The translations under genes were made by a program, and so were the position numbers. Below the pieces are notes generated by a model. It was not told the DNA's origin, ran no database searches, and worked only from the letters and a program-made list of their open reading frames with translations. From NCBI GenBank assembly GCA_028712075.1, contig JAQTQX010000009.1, positions 62,001 through 126,000 of the forward strand: a DNA stretch of 64,000 bases. The letters run 5' to 3'. Of this stretch, positions 51,389 through 60,357 are shown one piece after another (the first letter of the stretch is position 1; every line of letters begins with the position of its first letter). The DNA is from Desulfuromonadaceae bacterium (lineage in GTDB: Bacteria > Desulfobacterota > Desulfuromonadia > Geobacterales > Pseudopelobacteraceae).

Positions 51389-52005
51389 AAATACGGCAAA
51401 ACTCCCTTGTTTTTTCTGACCCGATAAAAATGCAGAGATGAAAGTATCAGCAGACTGAGCGGAATAATCATAATGTGCAGGGCATAAAATCGGAGCAGCG
51501 ATAACCCCTGCCCGACACCGTCCGGCACGAGAAGTGAGCGCATACTTGCACCGAACGGCAGCGTTGCCATCAGCTCCATGCCGGTTTGGGTTGCCCAGAA
51601 TGCCAGTTGGTCAAACGGCAGCAGATAGCCGGTGTATGCCTCGAAAACCGCAAGAAACAGCAGCAGACAGCCGATCACCCAGTTGAGCTGCCGGGGACGC
51701 TGATAGGCACCGGTCAAAATAACCCGCAGAGTATGTAACAGTATCAGCACCAGCAGGACATGAGATGTCAACCGGTGAAGGCTGCGCAGATACTTACCTC
51801 CCCATACTGATGATTCAAGGAACAGTATCGAATTGAACGCATGTTCCGGAACCGGTTGATAATACACCAGCAGCAGCGCCCCGCTTGCCAGCATAACCAA
51901 AAAGGCGCTGAAAGCGAGCCCCCCCAGACAGAAGGTATAGCTGAGACGCAGGTTCCGCTCCAGCACCACACGGGGGAAAAGATGTTTCATAAACTCGGCT
52001 ATCAT
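51385..52005 (-). CDS. Cytochrome b6-like N-terminal domain of cytochrome b
   Basis: 206 residues, four membrane helices. The heme ligands are in SLHRLTSHVLLVLILLHTL and YALHIMIIPLSLLILSSLHFYR, two His pairs spaced as in diheme cytochrome b6. It starts in overlap with the Rieske stop. Split cytochrome b (b6 plus subunit IV) is the b6f-type arrangement, here linked to multiheme cytochromes rather than plastocyanin. Confidence 0.9.
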   Translation of the reverse strand: MIAEFMKHLFPRVVLERNLRLSYTFCLGGLAFSAFLVMLASGALLLVYYQPVPEHAFNSILFLESSVWGGKYLRSLHRLTSHVLLVLILLHTLRVILTGAYQRPRQLNWVIGCLLLFLAVFEAYTGYLLPFDQLAFWATQTGMELMATLPFGASMRSLLVPDGVGQGLSLLRFYALHIMIIPLSLLILSSLHFYRVRKNKGVLPYL

Positions 52006-52400
52006 GCGCCGTAAACCTCGATAATTCCATTATGTTCTTCAATGCTGTACTGCTGAAGCGGCTTATCTGCCGGCCCCTGCAGCACCAGACCGCGCTGGTC
52101 GAAACGGCTGCCATGGCATGGGCAGCTGAGCCCCGTTTCCGTGACGGCAACCGTACAGCCCAAGTGTGTACAGACGAGGCTTAACGCATAGAAAGATTCG
52201 CCTGTACGCATCAGTGCAATACGCTGTTCCCGGAACACCAGCGCTCCTTCAGCCGGGACACTGACTCTTGCAGCAGTCGCAAGAGCGGTGCGCCGTTTTG
52301 TAGCGCTCGGCGTCAGATAGCGCCACAATAATCCTGCTGACGCAGCCAGCAGGATTATTGTGGTGATGAAGTGTCGACGCGATTGAGGAATGCTTTCCAT
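52002..52400 (-). CDS. Rieske [2Fe-2S] protein
   Basis: 132 residues. N-terminal anchor HFITTIILLAASAGLLW. Cluster ligands are in CTHLGC and CPCHGSRFDQRG, both canonical. It overlaps the end of the 9-heme gene by 46 bases in another frame. It accepts electrons from quinol on the positive side of the membrane and passes them to a cytochrome c. Confidence 0.93.
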   Translation of the reverse strand: MESIPQSRRHFITTIILLAASAGLLWRYLTPSATKRRTALATAARVSVPAEGALVFREQRIALMRTGESFYALSLVCTHLGCTVAVTETGLSCPCHGSRFDQRGLVLQGPADKPLQQYSIEEHNGIIEVYGA

Positions 52401-53539
52401 TTTTCGATGTACGCCCTTGTGTATGTCGGACTCTTGCTGCTCATTTTTGCGAAACGGTCAGCCGGCATAAAGCTGCCGTTGGCGACCGACTGCCCTTCCC
52501 TGCTCCAGAACGATTCAAGCCCCAACCCATCCGTATTCAGTTGATAGATACGCTCCTGTGCCGGCTCCAACAGGAAACGGCGCGGAGCATCATGGCACCC
52601 TTCACAGGTAACCGTGCCACGCTGGATCGTATGCGGAAACCAGGCGCGCCATTGCGCCGCCAGCAGCACATTTTCCGGACCGTTATTCCGTGCCGACATG
52701 ATATCGGTATAGTAGGCGATAAACAACGGCCTGATCGGACTGACCCTCCCCCGACTGTTGATACCGAGCGGCGGCGTATCCTGGCTTCGGAGATAGGCGC
52801 TGCGCAGGTACTCGTCACTCGGGCCCGCTTTCAGGTCAAAATCCTCCTTCATGCGCCGGTCGCGAAAGCGGAGGAAAAAAGTGCCATACTCCTGAGGAGC
52901 CCAGGCTGAATGGCAGGCGGAGCACTCCAGTTTTTCCAGATGAGCCGCGATGCGATGCTCCGCAACCGTCAGGTCAGGTATATGGCAGTCACGGCACTCT
53001 TTGGATGATTTTTTACCTTCCGCCAAACTAGCCATGGAATGGCAGGCGCCACAGAGCATGCCGGCACTGTAGTGCACATCAGGCAGCATCTTCAGGAAGG
53101 TTTCGCCATTCACTGCGATACCGCGCTGATAGCGCATGTTGTCTTCCCGGGGAGCGCGACCGGAGTAGTCCCAGCCGGTATAGTAACCCCGGTGGCATAT
53201 CTGGCAGTCGGCAACTGTCGGCTTTCTGATATGGTCAGCATCGCCATGACAGTCACGGCACCCCTGCAGATGGCATGAGTCACAGTTTTTGTTCCAGAAA
53301 CCGGAATCAAAGCGTCCATAGCTGCGCTGAACGAACTGTTTCTCTCCACTGCGCTGCCCCATTGCATGGTCAAAAATCCGCTGGTGGCCGCGATGGCAGA
53401 CCGCACAGCCACCATACTGATTGAAACCGACTGCAGCAGGGCGGTGGCACGAGACACAGACCAGGCCGCCATGGGCCGCCAGAGCCTCAGCGCTGATGGT
53501 CAGAAAGCAGACGGCGATGTAAAGTATCATCCAATGCAC
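52355..53539 (-). CDS. Nonaheme c-type cytochrome
   Basis: About 394 residues from GTG 53539, whose AAGGA lies about ten bases upstream; an ATG three codons later is possible. Signal-like segment MILYIAVCFLTISAEALA. Nine CXXCH (CVSCH, CAVCH, CDSCH, CRDCH, CQICH, CGACH, CRDCH, CSACH, CEGCH). It overlaps the end of the 12-heme gene by ~50 bases. It probably accepts electrons from the Rieske/cytochrome b part and hands them to the periplasm or outer membrane. Confidence 0.88.
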   Translation of the reverse strand: MHWMILYIAVCFLTISAEALAAHGGLVCVSCHRPAAVGFNQYGGCAVCHRGHQRIFDHAMGQRSGEKQFVQRSYGRFDSGFWNKNCDSCHLQGCRDCHGDADHIRKPTVADCQICHRGYYTGWDYSGRAPREDNMRYQRGIAVNGETFLKMLPDVHYSAGMLCGACHSMASLAEGKKSSKECRDCHIPDLTVAEHRIAAHLEKLECSACHSAWAPQEYGTFFLRFRDRRMKEDFDLKAGPSDEYLRSAYLRSQDTPPLGINSRGRVSPIRPLFIAYYTDIMSARNNGPENVLLAAQWRAWFPHTIQRGTVTCEGCHDAPRRFLLEPAQERIYQLNTDGLGLESFWSREGQSVANGSFMPADRFAKMSSKSPTYTRAYIEKWKAFLNRVDTSSPQ

Positions 53540-55328
53540 GCTGGTCAATTCCTTTCCGGTAGATCGGGTCACGCGCACTACCATGACAGGGTAGGCAGAG
53601 ATTTACCGCCAGGGTCCGTTTCACTTCCGCTCCGCTCAATGGCCGGGCATTTTCCCGGGTAACGGCAGAAAATGCGTTTACCCGGCCATTGTCCATGGTG
53701 AGGAAACCATCGAGCGGCTTGCGGTCCGACCGTTCACAGATCAGCGTACCTTTGATGCTGTTCGCCTCCACAATGTGCTGACCGAAACCGAGAAAGCGCG
53801 CATTACCATGGCACTCAGCACAGCCGGTCGCCTTTTTCCCGGTGTTGTGTGAATAAAACGGTGCAAACCGCAACTGCTGGGAACCCTTGAATTTTGTGAC
53901 ATATTCTGATTTTGAGAGCGAGCCGTCCGCTTCCGCCACCGTGACAAACGTCTGGCAGCCAGGCGTCACCGGAGAAATACGACCACGCTGGTTGAGTGCC
54001 AGCGGAAACGGATAGAGCATGCGATAGTCTTCCGTCTCGCTGAAAGCGCCCGGAGTATCCTCTCCCTTGATGAAGTCCATACCTGTCTCACTCTTGTCAT
54101 ACCGAGTGTGGCAGCCATAGCACTGCGGCACAGCCCGGGAGTGGCAACTGTAGCACTCAAGCCGCTCGTGTCCGATGACGGTGTGTTCCGGTGTGCCGGT
54201 AATCACCTTGCTGCGGTGCAGTTTACCGCTCCGTTTTCCCTGCAGCCAGATTGTCCCGTCCTTGTAGAAGACATTGGAGTAGTTGCGCCCTTTAGCCGTC
54301 TGGATCATGCGCATGCCGTTCTGAACCGGCAGCTTGTATGAGCGGGACTCCCGCAGTGCCTCATCGTTTTCGCGGGTGACCTCACAATAGCGTGGCAACT
54401 CAGTGGCTCCACCGTGGCAATCTTCACACGCAACTTCCGTCTGGAGGTACATATTCCGGTACGCATAGCCGTCTCCCATCACGTCGCGTGAGGTGTGACA
54501 GTCAATACACTCCATGCCGGCAGCAAAATGGACATCCGGGACAATGTGCACAAGGTTGCGGGCACCACTGTTCATCACCGGCCCGGCCGCGCCCCCCCTT
54601 GTCGGCACCAGTCCGTTATTGCCGTCGTACAGTCCCTGATAAGAGAACGCGATCCTGCCGCTCCGGTTGTGGCAGCGCGAGCAGACCTGGGTGTCCGGCA
54701 GCGGGTTCATGGCATGGCTGGCGGAATGGCCGGCCTTTCCCTGCATGGTTTTGTCGTCGCCACTGTAGACCCCTTCATCATTCCAGGGAAAATGGCAGGC
54801 GGCGCAGCCGGAGGCGTGTGCGGCAGAATAGGAAGTGTCGTTGGATGTGCCGATATGGCAGCGGGAGCAGAACTTGCGGTACAGTTCTCCTGAGATAATA
54901 TCCAGTTCTTCGACTGATTTAATTTCCAGAGGTTTGCCGAATGAATTGAAAAAAGTGCCGCTGTGAGTGAAATAATTGTGCCCGTCACTTCCTTCCCAGG
55001 TCAGTTGTATGTTACGGATCATGCCGGCATTGGTCTGCATGAGCGTTGACGTAACCCTCTCCAGCTGATGTCGGTGGCAGTTCCCACACGCTTTTTCCCA
55101 CGTTTCAGGTGCAGACGGGTTGCCTTCGCCGTGCATGGCAGCATGACTTTTCTCTTTGCCGGAAGCCAGTGGATCTCCGCCATGACAGACAACACAATCG
55201 GTATGAGTTGGCGAGACATGCTCCAGCGCAGCATGGCAGTTAATGCACGTCGAAGGATTTTGATGTAACGACGTACATGATGATGCCAGAGTAACCAGCA
55301 ACAGTATGATAATCACGCGAAGCAGCAT
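53487..55328 (-). CDS. Dodecaheme c-type cytochrome lipoprotein
   Basis: 613 residues with lipobox signal (IIILLLVTLASSC). Twelve CXXCH (CINCH, CVVCH, CGNCH, CSRCH, CAACH, CSRCH, CIDCH, CEDCH, CYSCH, CYGCH, CAECH, CLPCH). ARNLVHIVPDVHFAAGMECIDCH has a counterpart in the nonaheme protein (MLPDVHYSAGMLCGACH), so the two share ancestry. First gene of the quinol-cytochrome c operon. A surface or periplasmic electron outlet is likely. Confidence 0.9.
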   Translation of the reverse strand: MLLRVIIILLLVTLASSCTSLHQNPSTCINCHAALEHVSPTHTDCVVCHGGDPLASGKEKSHAAMHGEGNPSAPETWEKACGNCHRHQLERVTSTLMQTNAGMIRNIQLTWEGSDGHNYFTHSGTFFNSFGKPLEIKSVEELDIISGELYRKFCSRCHIGTSNDTSYSAAHASGCAACHFPWNDEGVYSGDDKTMQGKAGHSASHAMNPLPDTQVCSRCHNRSGRIAFSYQGLYDGNNGLVPTRGGAAGPVMNSGARNLVHIVPDVHFAAGMECIDCHTSRDVMGDGYAYRNMYLQTEVACEDCHGGATELPRYCEVTRENDEALRESRSYKLPVQNGMRMIQTAKGRNYSNVFYKDGTIWLQGKRSGKLHRSKVITGTPEHTVIGHERLECYSCHSRAVPQCYGCHTRYDKSETGMDFIKGEDTPGAFSETEDYRMLYPFPLALNQRGRISPVTPGCQTFVTVAEADGSLSKSEYVTKFKGSQQLRFAPFYSHNTGKKATGCAECHGNARFLGFGQHIVEANSIKGTLICERSDRKPLDGFLTMDNGRVNAFSAVTRENARPLSGAEVKRTLAVNLCLPCHGSARDPIYRKGIDQRALDDTLHRRLLSDHQR

Positions 55329-55340
55329 AGCATCCTACAC

Positions 55341-55373
55341 AAAGACCTCCGGAAACGCTCCCGGAGGTCTTTT
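55341..55373 (-). terminator. Intrinsic terminator
   Basis: AAAGACCTCCGG ... CCGGAGGTCTTTT, a near-perfect inverted repeat flanked by T/A runs, between the small exported Lys-rich protein gene and the 12-heme gene. It ends the former's transcript. Confidence 0.88.
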
Positions 55374-55399
55374 GACAATCATCTGATATGCATTGCAAC

Positions 55400-55630
55400 T
55401 CAGCAGCCGGAAACTTCTTTTTTACCTTTAGCGGCAGGCTTGGCTTCTTCTTTTTTCTTCTCGCCCTTCTTAGCAGCCTTCTTCGCTTTTTTGGTGTCTT
55501 TCTTTACGTCCTTCATTTCAGCCTTTTCGGCAGCCGGCATTGCTTCGGCTTTTTTTTCTTCCGCCATAACGTGCGCAGCAAATGACAGGGCAACCAGGGC
55601 AACAGTAACGAGGCTCAGAATTTTTTTCAT
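55400..55630 (-). CDS. Small exported Lys/Ala-rich protein
   Basis: 76 residues with AAGGAG before ATG 55630. Signal peptide (ILSLVTVALVALSFAAHVMA), then a mature peptide of Lys/Ala/Glu repeats (KKAEAMPAAEKAEMKDVKKD, KKAKKAAKKGEKKKEEAKPA) ending VSGC. It is highly basic, with no known domain; it may bind nucleic acid, peptidoglycan or heme proteins by charge. The terminal Cys is notable. Transcribed alone. Confidence 0.75.
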   Translation of the reverse strand: MKKILSLVTVALVALSFAAHVMAEEKKAEAMPAAEKAEMKDVKKDTKKAKKAAKKGEKKKEEAKPAAKGKKEVSGC

Positions 55631-55733
55631 AGTAAATCTCCTTTATTTTTATATTCCGGCGAGCCGGCATACATGTTTTTTCCAGCTTTTAGCATATTCA
55701 TCTGAAATATCCAACTGTTTCAATCGATTCCGG

Positions 55734-56078
55734 TCAATCGTAAATAAGCGTGTCAGGTCCTTTTTTGGGATGACATCTGTCACAGTGGTGGTCAATACCA
55801 AATGCGATCTTACCGTTATGGCACTTCCCGCAAAGCTTACCCTGCTGGATTGCCTTCATGGTTATGACTGTTGCACCTTTTTTCTTTTCCGGAAACATCT
55901 CCTTATTGTGGCAGTCATCGCATTTCAGGCCTCTCTTCAGGTGTTTGTCTCCGTGGAATATGGCCTCATCCGTGGCTTTATCTCCTTGGTAGATAATATC
56001 CTGCATGGCCGCCCCGAACGCTATTCCAGTGACTAACATACTCAATACCGTCAACATACAGATAAATTTAGCTCTCAT
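55734..56078 (-). CDS. Triheme c7-type cytochrome
   Basis: 114 residues from ATG 56078 (GGGAGG eight bases upstream). Signal FICMLTVLSMLVTGIAFG. CDDCH, CGKCH and CDRCH bind three hemes, with an upstream His-containing stretch (FHGDKHLKRGLKCDDCH) as in c3/c7 families (PpcA-like). A soluble periplasmic electron shuttle, last in the PsrABC-like set, 15 bases or so after the Fe-S subunit. Confidence 0.9.
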   Translation of the reverse strand: MRAKFICMLTVLSMLVTGIAFGAAMQDIIYQGDKATDEAIFHGDKHLKRGLKCDDCHNKEMFPEKKKGATVITMKAIQQGKLCGKCHNGKIAFGIDHHCDRCHPKKGPDTLIYD

Positions 56079-56104
56079 AGCGCCTCCCAACGTCGCAATT
56101 ATGA

Positions 56105-56821
56105 TTACGGTATATAGTAAACCATCGGCTTTGTCCCGATCTCTTCCTTATATCTGAACACGTTCGGTTTTGAAATCAGCTTGGTAATGAGCGCCTTTGG
56201 ATCATTTATATCTCCGAAGAAAGTCGCACTCCCCAGGCAGGTGGTGGTACAGCGGGTCAACTCACCTTTTTCAACGCGATGGATGCAGAAGTGGCATTTA
56301 CGGGCGTTGCCGATCGGCGAGTGCCAGTGACTTTTGCGCTTGAAAGTTTCCCCATACTCTCCGGAATTCTCAACTTCGTAGGTTTTATCACGAAAGTCAC
56401 CCGTGTAGTAGTGCCCGGAATCAGCCGAGCGAGCCCCATACGGACAGGCTACAATGCAGTAGCGACACCCAATACATTTTTTGTAATCAATGACGACCAG
56501 ACCGTCGTCCCGCTTATATGTTGCCGTTACCGGACAGACCGGTGTACAGGTCGGCGAATCACATTGAAAGCAGGGACGGGGAAGAAAACGCATACCGGTG
56601 TTGGGAAACTCGCCGACTTCCTCTTCCTTGACCGGCCGATAGTGGATATCAGGCGGCGTCAGATTCTCGGACATGCAGCCAGTGGTGCAGGCATGGCACC
56701 CGATGCATTTCTTGAGGTCAATAGCCATGGCCCATCGCCGCTCCTTACGCGGTTTCTTCAGGGCACGCTGCAGATCAGCATGCATGATATCCAGAATATC
56801 CTTACCATCAAACTGTTCCAT
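56105..56821 (-). CDS. 4Fe-4S ferredoxin subunit (PsrB/NrfC type)
   Basis: 238 residues. Four [4Fe-4S] motifs in order: CIGCHACTTGCMSEN; CFQCDSPTCTPVCPVTAT; CIGCRYCIVACPYGAR; and CHFCIHRVEKGELTRCTTTCLGSA. This is the electron-transfer subunit between an NrfD-type anchor and a molybdoenzyme. No signal peptide of its own; it would be exported with the TAT-bearing catalytic subunit. Ribosome site GGAGGGG. It lies 2 bases after the NrfD gene. Confidence 0.92.
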   Translation of the reverse strand: MEQFDGKDILDIMHADLQRALKKPRKERRWAMAIDLKKCIGCHACTTGCMSENLTPPDIHYRPVKEEEVGEFPNTGMRFLPRPCFQCDSPTCTPVCPVTATYKRDDGLVVIDYKKCIGCRYCIVACPYGARSADSGHYYTGDFRDKTYEVENSGEYGETFKRKSHWHSPIGNARKCHFCIHRVEKGELTRCTTTCLGSATFFGDINDPKALITKLISKPNVFRYKEEIGTKPMVYYIP

Positions 56822-56823
56822 GG

Positions 56824-57981
56824 TCAGTGCCCCTCCTTGATGTTTCTGGCTTCAAAAACACCTGATCGTTCGAAAACAATATAGAGCACCATCACAAGCG
56901 AAGCAGAAGCCACGACGACGAGGTTCTCGTAAATTGAAGGCGTATAGTGAACTACTTCCGGCATGTCGTAGACTCTGAACAGAGGAATCTTGAATGCACC
57001 GACGACCAGATCGTTACGGGCTTTAAGCTGGGTTCCCATAATAAACAGTCCGACAAATATCAGCCAGTTGGCGCTATTTCCCATCTTAAGGAGTATGTAG
57101 GGAATGACGATAACGACGACAATCCCGAACAGTACGCTGTTTATCAGTGTCAGCGAGAAAACTTCGGAACCTCCGAGATGAGCCGAAAGGCCGATCATGG
57201 TGCGCCAGAACGTGATCACAAGCGCCAGCCCCAGGCCGACTTTGAGTAACGTTACAAAGGGGTGGAGATGGTATTTCTCGTCCAGTTTTTTCTGCTTGAC
57301 TGTTATGGCAGCGATGATGGTTGTCAATGAACAACCGGTCAGAAAGGCGATAAACAGAAAGTAGATCGGCATCAGTGCGCTATAGTAATAAACACGTGAA
57401 CTGACCGAACCAAGCAGACTTCCCAGGGTGCTGTGGGTGAAAATTGCGACGAAAAATGCCCCCCACATGACTTTTTCAGAGTGTTTATTGGTCTGAATAT
57501 TTATGTATTCCCAGATGATGACGATCAGGTAGCTGGTGTACCAGATGGCCATCCAGAACATGGGTGACTTTGGATTCGGGGAAAGCAGGAAGTTGTACAT
57601 CCGGTCGATTCGCCCCATTTCGGTTGCCAGGGAGAAAAATGCCGCTACGGCCGTAATAATGCCGACAAAAATAATTCTCGAGGCAAACGGCTTGTACTGC
57701 TTTTCAAAGAACACGTGTCCGAAAAAGTTGACAAAGGTGCACCCGGTGCTGAGAAGTGCAAAATAGATGTACGTTGAAATCTGCAATCCCCACGGTACCA
57801 GGTTTGACGTGTTGATAGTATGGGCATGCCCCTGAATGAATATGGCGGCTATTGCATAGAAACCGATTGCCAGGCCAAACAGCGATACATAAAGCGCCAG
57901 ACCAGCCTTGCCTTTTGCCACATCTGAAGCGGTGGCAATAAGCTGTTCCTTTTCAGGAATAAGAACTCCGAATAGTTGCAT
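56824..57981 (-). CDS. NrfD/PsrC-family membrane quinone subunit
   Basis: 385 residues from ATG 57981 (GGGGGCC before it; it overlaps the tail of the molybdo gene's last bases). About eight to ten helices (YVSLFGLAIGFYAIAAIFI, YIYFALLSTGCTFVNFFGHVFF, SPMFWMAIWYTSYLIVIIWEYI, ...). NrfD proteins pass electrons between menaquinone and the Fe-S subunit. The long N-terminal extension in frame before ATG 57981 is not translated in this reading. Confidence 0.9.
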   Translation of the reverse strand: MQLFGVLIPEKEQLIATASDVAKGKAGLALYVSLFGLAIGFYAIAAIFIQGHAHTINTSNLVPWGLQISTYIYFALLSTGCTFVNFFGHVFFEKQYKPFASRIIFVGIITAVAAFFSLATEMGRIDRMYNFLLSPNPKSPMFWMAIWYTSYLIVIIWEYINIQTNKHSEKVMWGAFFVAIFTHSTLGSLLGSVSSRVYYYSALMPIYFLFIAFLTGCSLTTIIAAITVKQKKLDEKYHLHPFVTLLKVGLGLALVITFWRTMIGLSAHLGGSEVFSLTLINSVLFGIVVVIVIPYILLKMGNSANWLIFVGLFIMGTQLKARNDLVVGAFKIPLFRVYDMPEVVHYTPSIYENLVVVASASLVMVLYIVFERSGVFEARNIKEGH

Positions 57982-57982
57982 G

Positions 57983-60181
57983 TCAGGCCCCCTTGACAAT
58001 CTTGACAAAAGTACCGCGCATGGCAGTTCCGCCCATGATCGGGTCAATGACATATTTCGAGATCAGATCGTCATCTGCAATCCCCTGATTATTGGCGCGC
58101 TTCATACCTTTGGCATGAACTCCGAATCCATGGTACATATACACTGCATCATCGCGCATACGCTGGGTAAGCTTGACTTTTATCCTGCCGGGAGCGAGTA
58201 CTCCGTCCTGATTTACGAGTGATACGTAATCACCGTTCTTTAATCCCAGTTCCTGTCCTTTTATTGCGTTGATCCAGAGTGCATTTTCTTTCTGCAGATC
58301 GGTCAGCATAAAATTGTTGGTAGTCCGGGAGAACGTATGGAGAGATGCACGCCCGAACAGCAGGCGAAAGTGGCCGGCCGGAGGCTGGGGATGTTTGGTG
58401 TATGTGGGGACCGGGTCAAATCCTGCTTCCTCCAGCTGCCTCGAATAGAGCTCTATCTTACCGGACGGAGTCCCGAATTCAGGCTGATTGTCTGCCGTGA
58501 TATAGGGTGCCCCACCCTTTTTGATTATTACGCCATCCCGCTTTAACTGAGCGAAGTCGATTCCGCCTGCCTCACAGCGTTTGGCAATGTACTCCTCGCC
58601 GTCCTTCCAGGCAAAATAAGCGGCAAGCCCCAGTTTGTTGCCAAGCTCCTTGGTGATCCACCAGGAAGGTTTTGATTCCCACATCGGTTCGACCGTCGGT
58701 TGCCGCAGCGCAATTTCGGCCTCTCCCTTGAACTTTCCGACATTGATATTGTCATAGCGCTCCATGTAGGTACACTCCGGGAGCACCACATCGGCCCATG
58801 CGATGATATCGACCGGCAGCACATCTATGGCAACCACAAGCTCAAGGCTTTGCAGAGCCTTGATGGTCTCCTGCTTATCCGGCAAAGTTTTCATCAGGTT
58901 GCAGCCATAGATGAACCACCCCTTTATCGGGTGCGGTTTACCGGTTATGGAGGCATGTTTGATGGAGGTGGTCGTCTGCAATGCAGCAAACGGATAGGCG
59001 GCATCCAGCTTGGGTACGTCCTCGTGAGGCGGGTACTCCGGCAGACCGGGATATTCAGGAACTTTTGCCCCCGTCGGGAAAAAGTAGCCCCCTTCCCTGC
59101 CCCAGCTACCCAAAAGAGCGTTCAGAATGGCAATTGCCCGGTTGCGCTGGGTGTCGTCACCATACCAGACTGAGTAGCGACCGGCACCGACACAAACATG
59201 CGGCGCATTCCTGCCCATCTCGCGAGCAACCCTGACAATCATGTCACTCGGGATGGTTGTCTCTGTCTCTGCCCATTCAGGTGTGTACTGCTGTACCGCC
59301 GACCGTAGTTCGTCAAATCCGGAAGCGTACTTGTCAATATACTCCTTGTCGTACAGCCCCTCTTCGATAATAATCCTGATCCAGGCCAACAGAAGCGCCA
59401 AATCGCTGGCAGGCCTGATCGGCAGCCAGTGATCGGCCTTGGAAGCAATATTGGAAAGACGCGGATCAACGACAGTCAACTGTGCGCCATCGGCAAGACC
59501 GCTCATGATGTCCTGCACCTGGCTGTTATGGGCATTCTCACCGAGGTGCGAGCCGAGCAGGACAATATATTTGCTTTTACTGAAATCGTAATATTCAGGA
59601 GATCCAACATCAGACCCGTACGTCAGGTAAAAACCCATATCACGCGGTCCGCGGCATTGGGCAAATGATGGGGCCGTATAGTTACTGCAGCCGTAGGCTT
59701 TAAGCAGATGTTTCCAGAAAGCTCCGCCGGTTCCATGCGAAAACAGCGCCATGGACTCTGCACCGTATTTTTTCTTAATATCGTTCATTTTTTGGGCTAT
59801 TACGCCCAAAACTTCGTCCCATGTTGCCCGTTTCCACACCGGTTCACCACGCTTGCCGGTATTGATCATCGGAAACTTCAGCCGGTCAGGATCATACAGA
59901 GCCCCCAGCGCCGCATTGCCTCGACCGCAGAGCCGACCGCGCCCCCGAAGACTCAAAGGATTCCCGTCAATCTTGACGACCTTGTTATTCTCAACTTTGG
60001 CAATAAGTCCGCAGTTCCAGAAGCAAAGTTCGCAAAACGTCGGAATCTGCTTCATCTCCTTCTGACCTTCCGCTTCTGCCCAGGAGAGAAATCCCTTCGG
60101 CATTGAGGTAACAGCGGCAATCCCTGCCGTAGCCGCCCCGGCTGCTTTGAAAAAAGTCCTTCGTGAAAATTTATGCGTCAC
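57983..60181 (-). CDS. Molybdopterin oxidoreductase catalytic subunit (PsrA/PhsA-like)
   Basis: 732 residues from GTG 60181 (GGAGG eight bases upstream). TAT signal (FSRRTFFKAAGAATAGIAAV). N-terminal cluster CELCFWNCGLIAKVENNKVV with a Cys further on (GRLCGRGNA). Molybdopterin blocks include FAQCRGPRDMGFYLTYGS, where the Cys could be the Mo ligand, LLGSHLGENAHNSQVQDI, DPRLSNIASKADHWLPIRP, GRYSVWYGDDTQRNRAIAI and a C-terminal FRLLFGRASLHTFSRTTNN. In sequence it is of the polysulfide/thiosulfate/tetrathionate reductase group. The substrate cannot be fixed; sulfur species are favoured by the neighbouring rhodanese protein. Confidence 0.88.
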   Translation of the reverse strand: MTHKFSRRTFFKAAGAATAGIAAVTSMPKGFLSWAEAEGQKEMKQIPTFCELCFWNCGLIAKVENNKVVKIDGNPLSLRGRGRLCGRGNAALGALYDPDRLKFPMINTGKRGEPVWKRATWDEVLGVIAQKMNDIKKKYGAESMALFSHGTGGAFWKHLLKAYGCSNYTAPSFAQCRGPRDMGFYLTYGSDVGSPEYYDFSKSKYIVLLGSHLGENAHNSQVQDIMSGLADGAQLTVVDPRLSNIASKADHWLPIRPASDLALLLAWIRIIIEEGLYDKEYIDKYASGFDELRSAVQQYTPEWAETETTIPSDMIVRVAREMGRNAPHVCVGAGRYSVWYGDDTQRNRAIAILNALLGSWGREGGYFFPTGAKVPEYPGLPEYPPHEDVPKLDAAYPFAALQTTTSIKHASITGKPHPIKGWFIYGCNLMKTLPDKQETIKALQSLELVVAIDVLPVDIIAWADVVLPECTYMERYDNINVGKFKGEAEIALRQPTVEPMWESKPSWWITKELGNKLGLAAYFAWKDGEEYIAKRCEAGGIDFAQLKRDGVIIKKGGAPYITADNQPEFGTPSGKIELYSRQLEEAGFDPVPTYTKHPQPPAGHFRLLFGRASLHTFSRTTNNFMLTDLQKENALWINAIKGQELGLKNGDYVSLVNQDGVLAPGRIKVKLTQRMRDDAVYMYHGFGVHAKGMKRANNQGIADDDLISKYVIDPIMGGTAMRGTFVKIVKGA

Positions 60182-60305
60182 TATGTGCCTCCTGGAAATG
60201 ACGTTGATACCGCACCGATTGGATCACAGCTTAATATAAATACACAAATTGATAGATAACGATGATTGTTTACGAACAATCGAAGGGGATCCAGAGCATA
60301 ATTCT

Positions 60306-60347
60306 GCGTGCACTTTCAGTAGGGGGTTGAAGGCTGAAAGTGCACGC
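60306..60347. repeat. Perfect 14-bp inverted repeat
   Basis: GCGTGCACTTTCAG, a 14-base loop, then CTGAAAGTGCACGC, just downstream of the rhodanese gene stop on its strand. No T-run follows, so it is either a Rho-dependent/processing hairpin or an operator for the downstream molybdo gene. Confidence 0.6.
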
Positions 60348-60357
60348 ATGGGATAGT

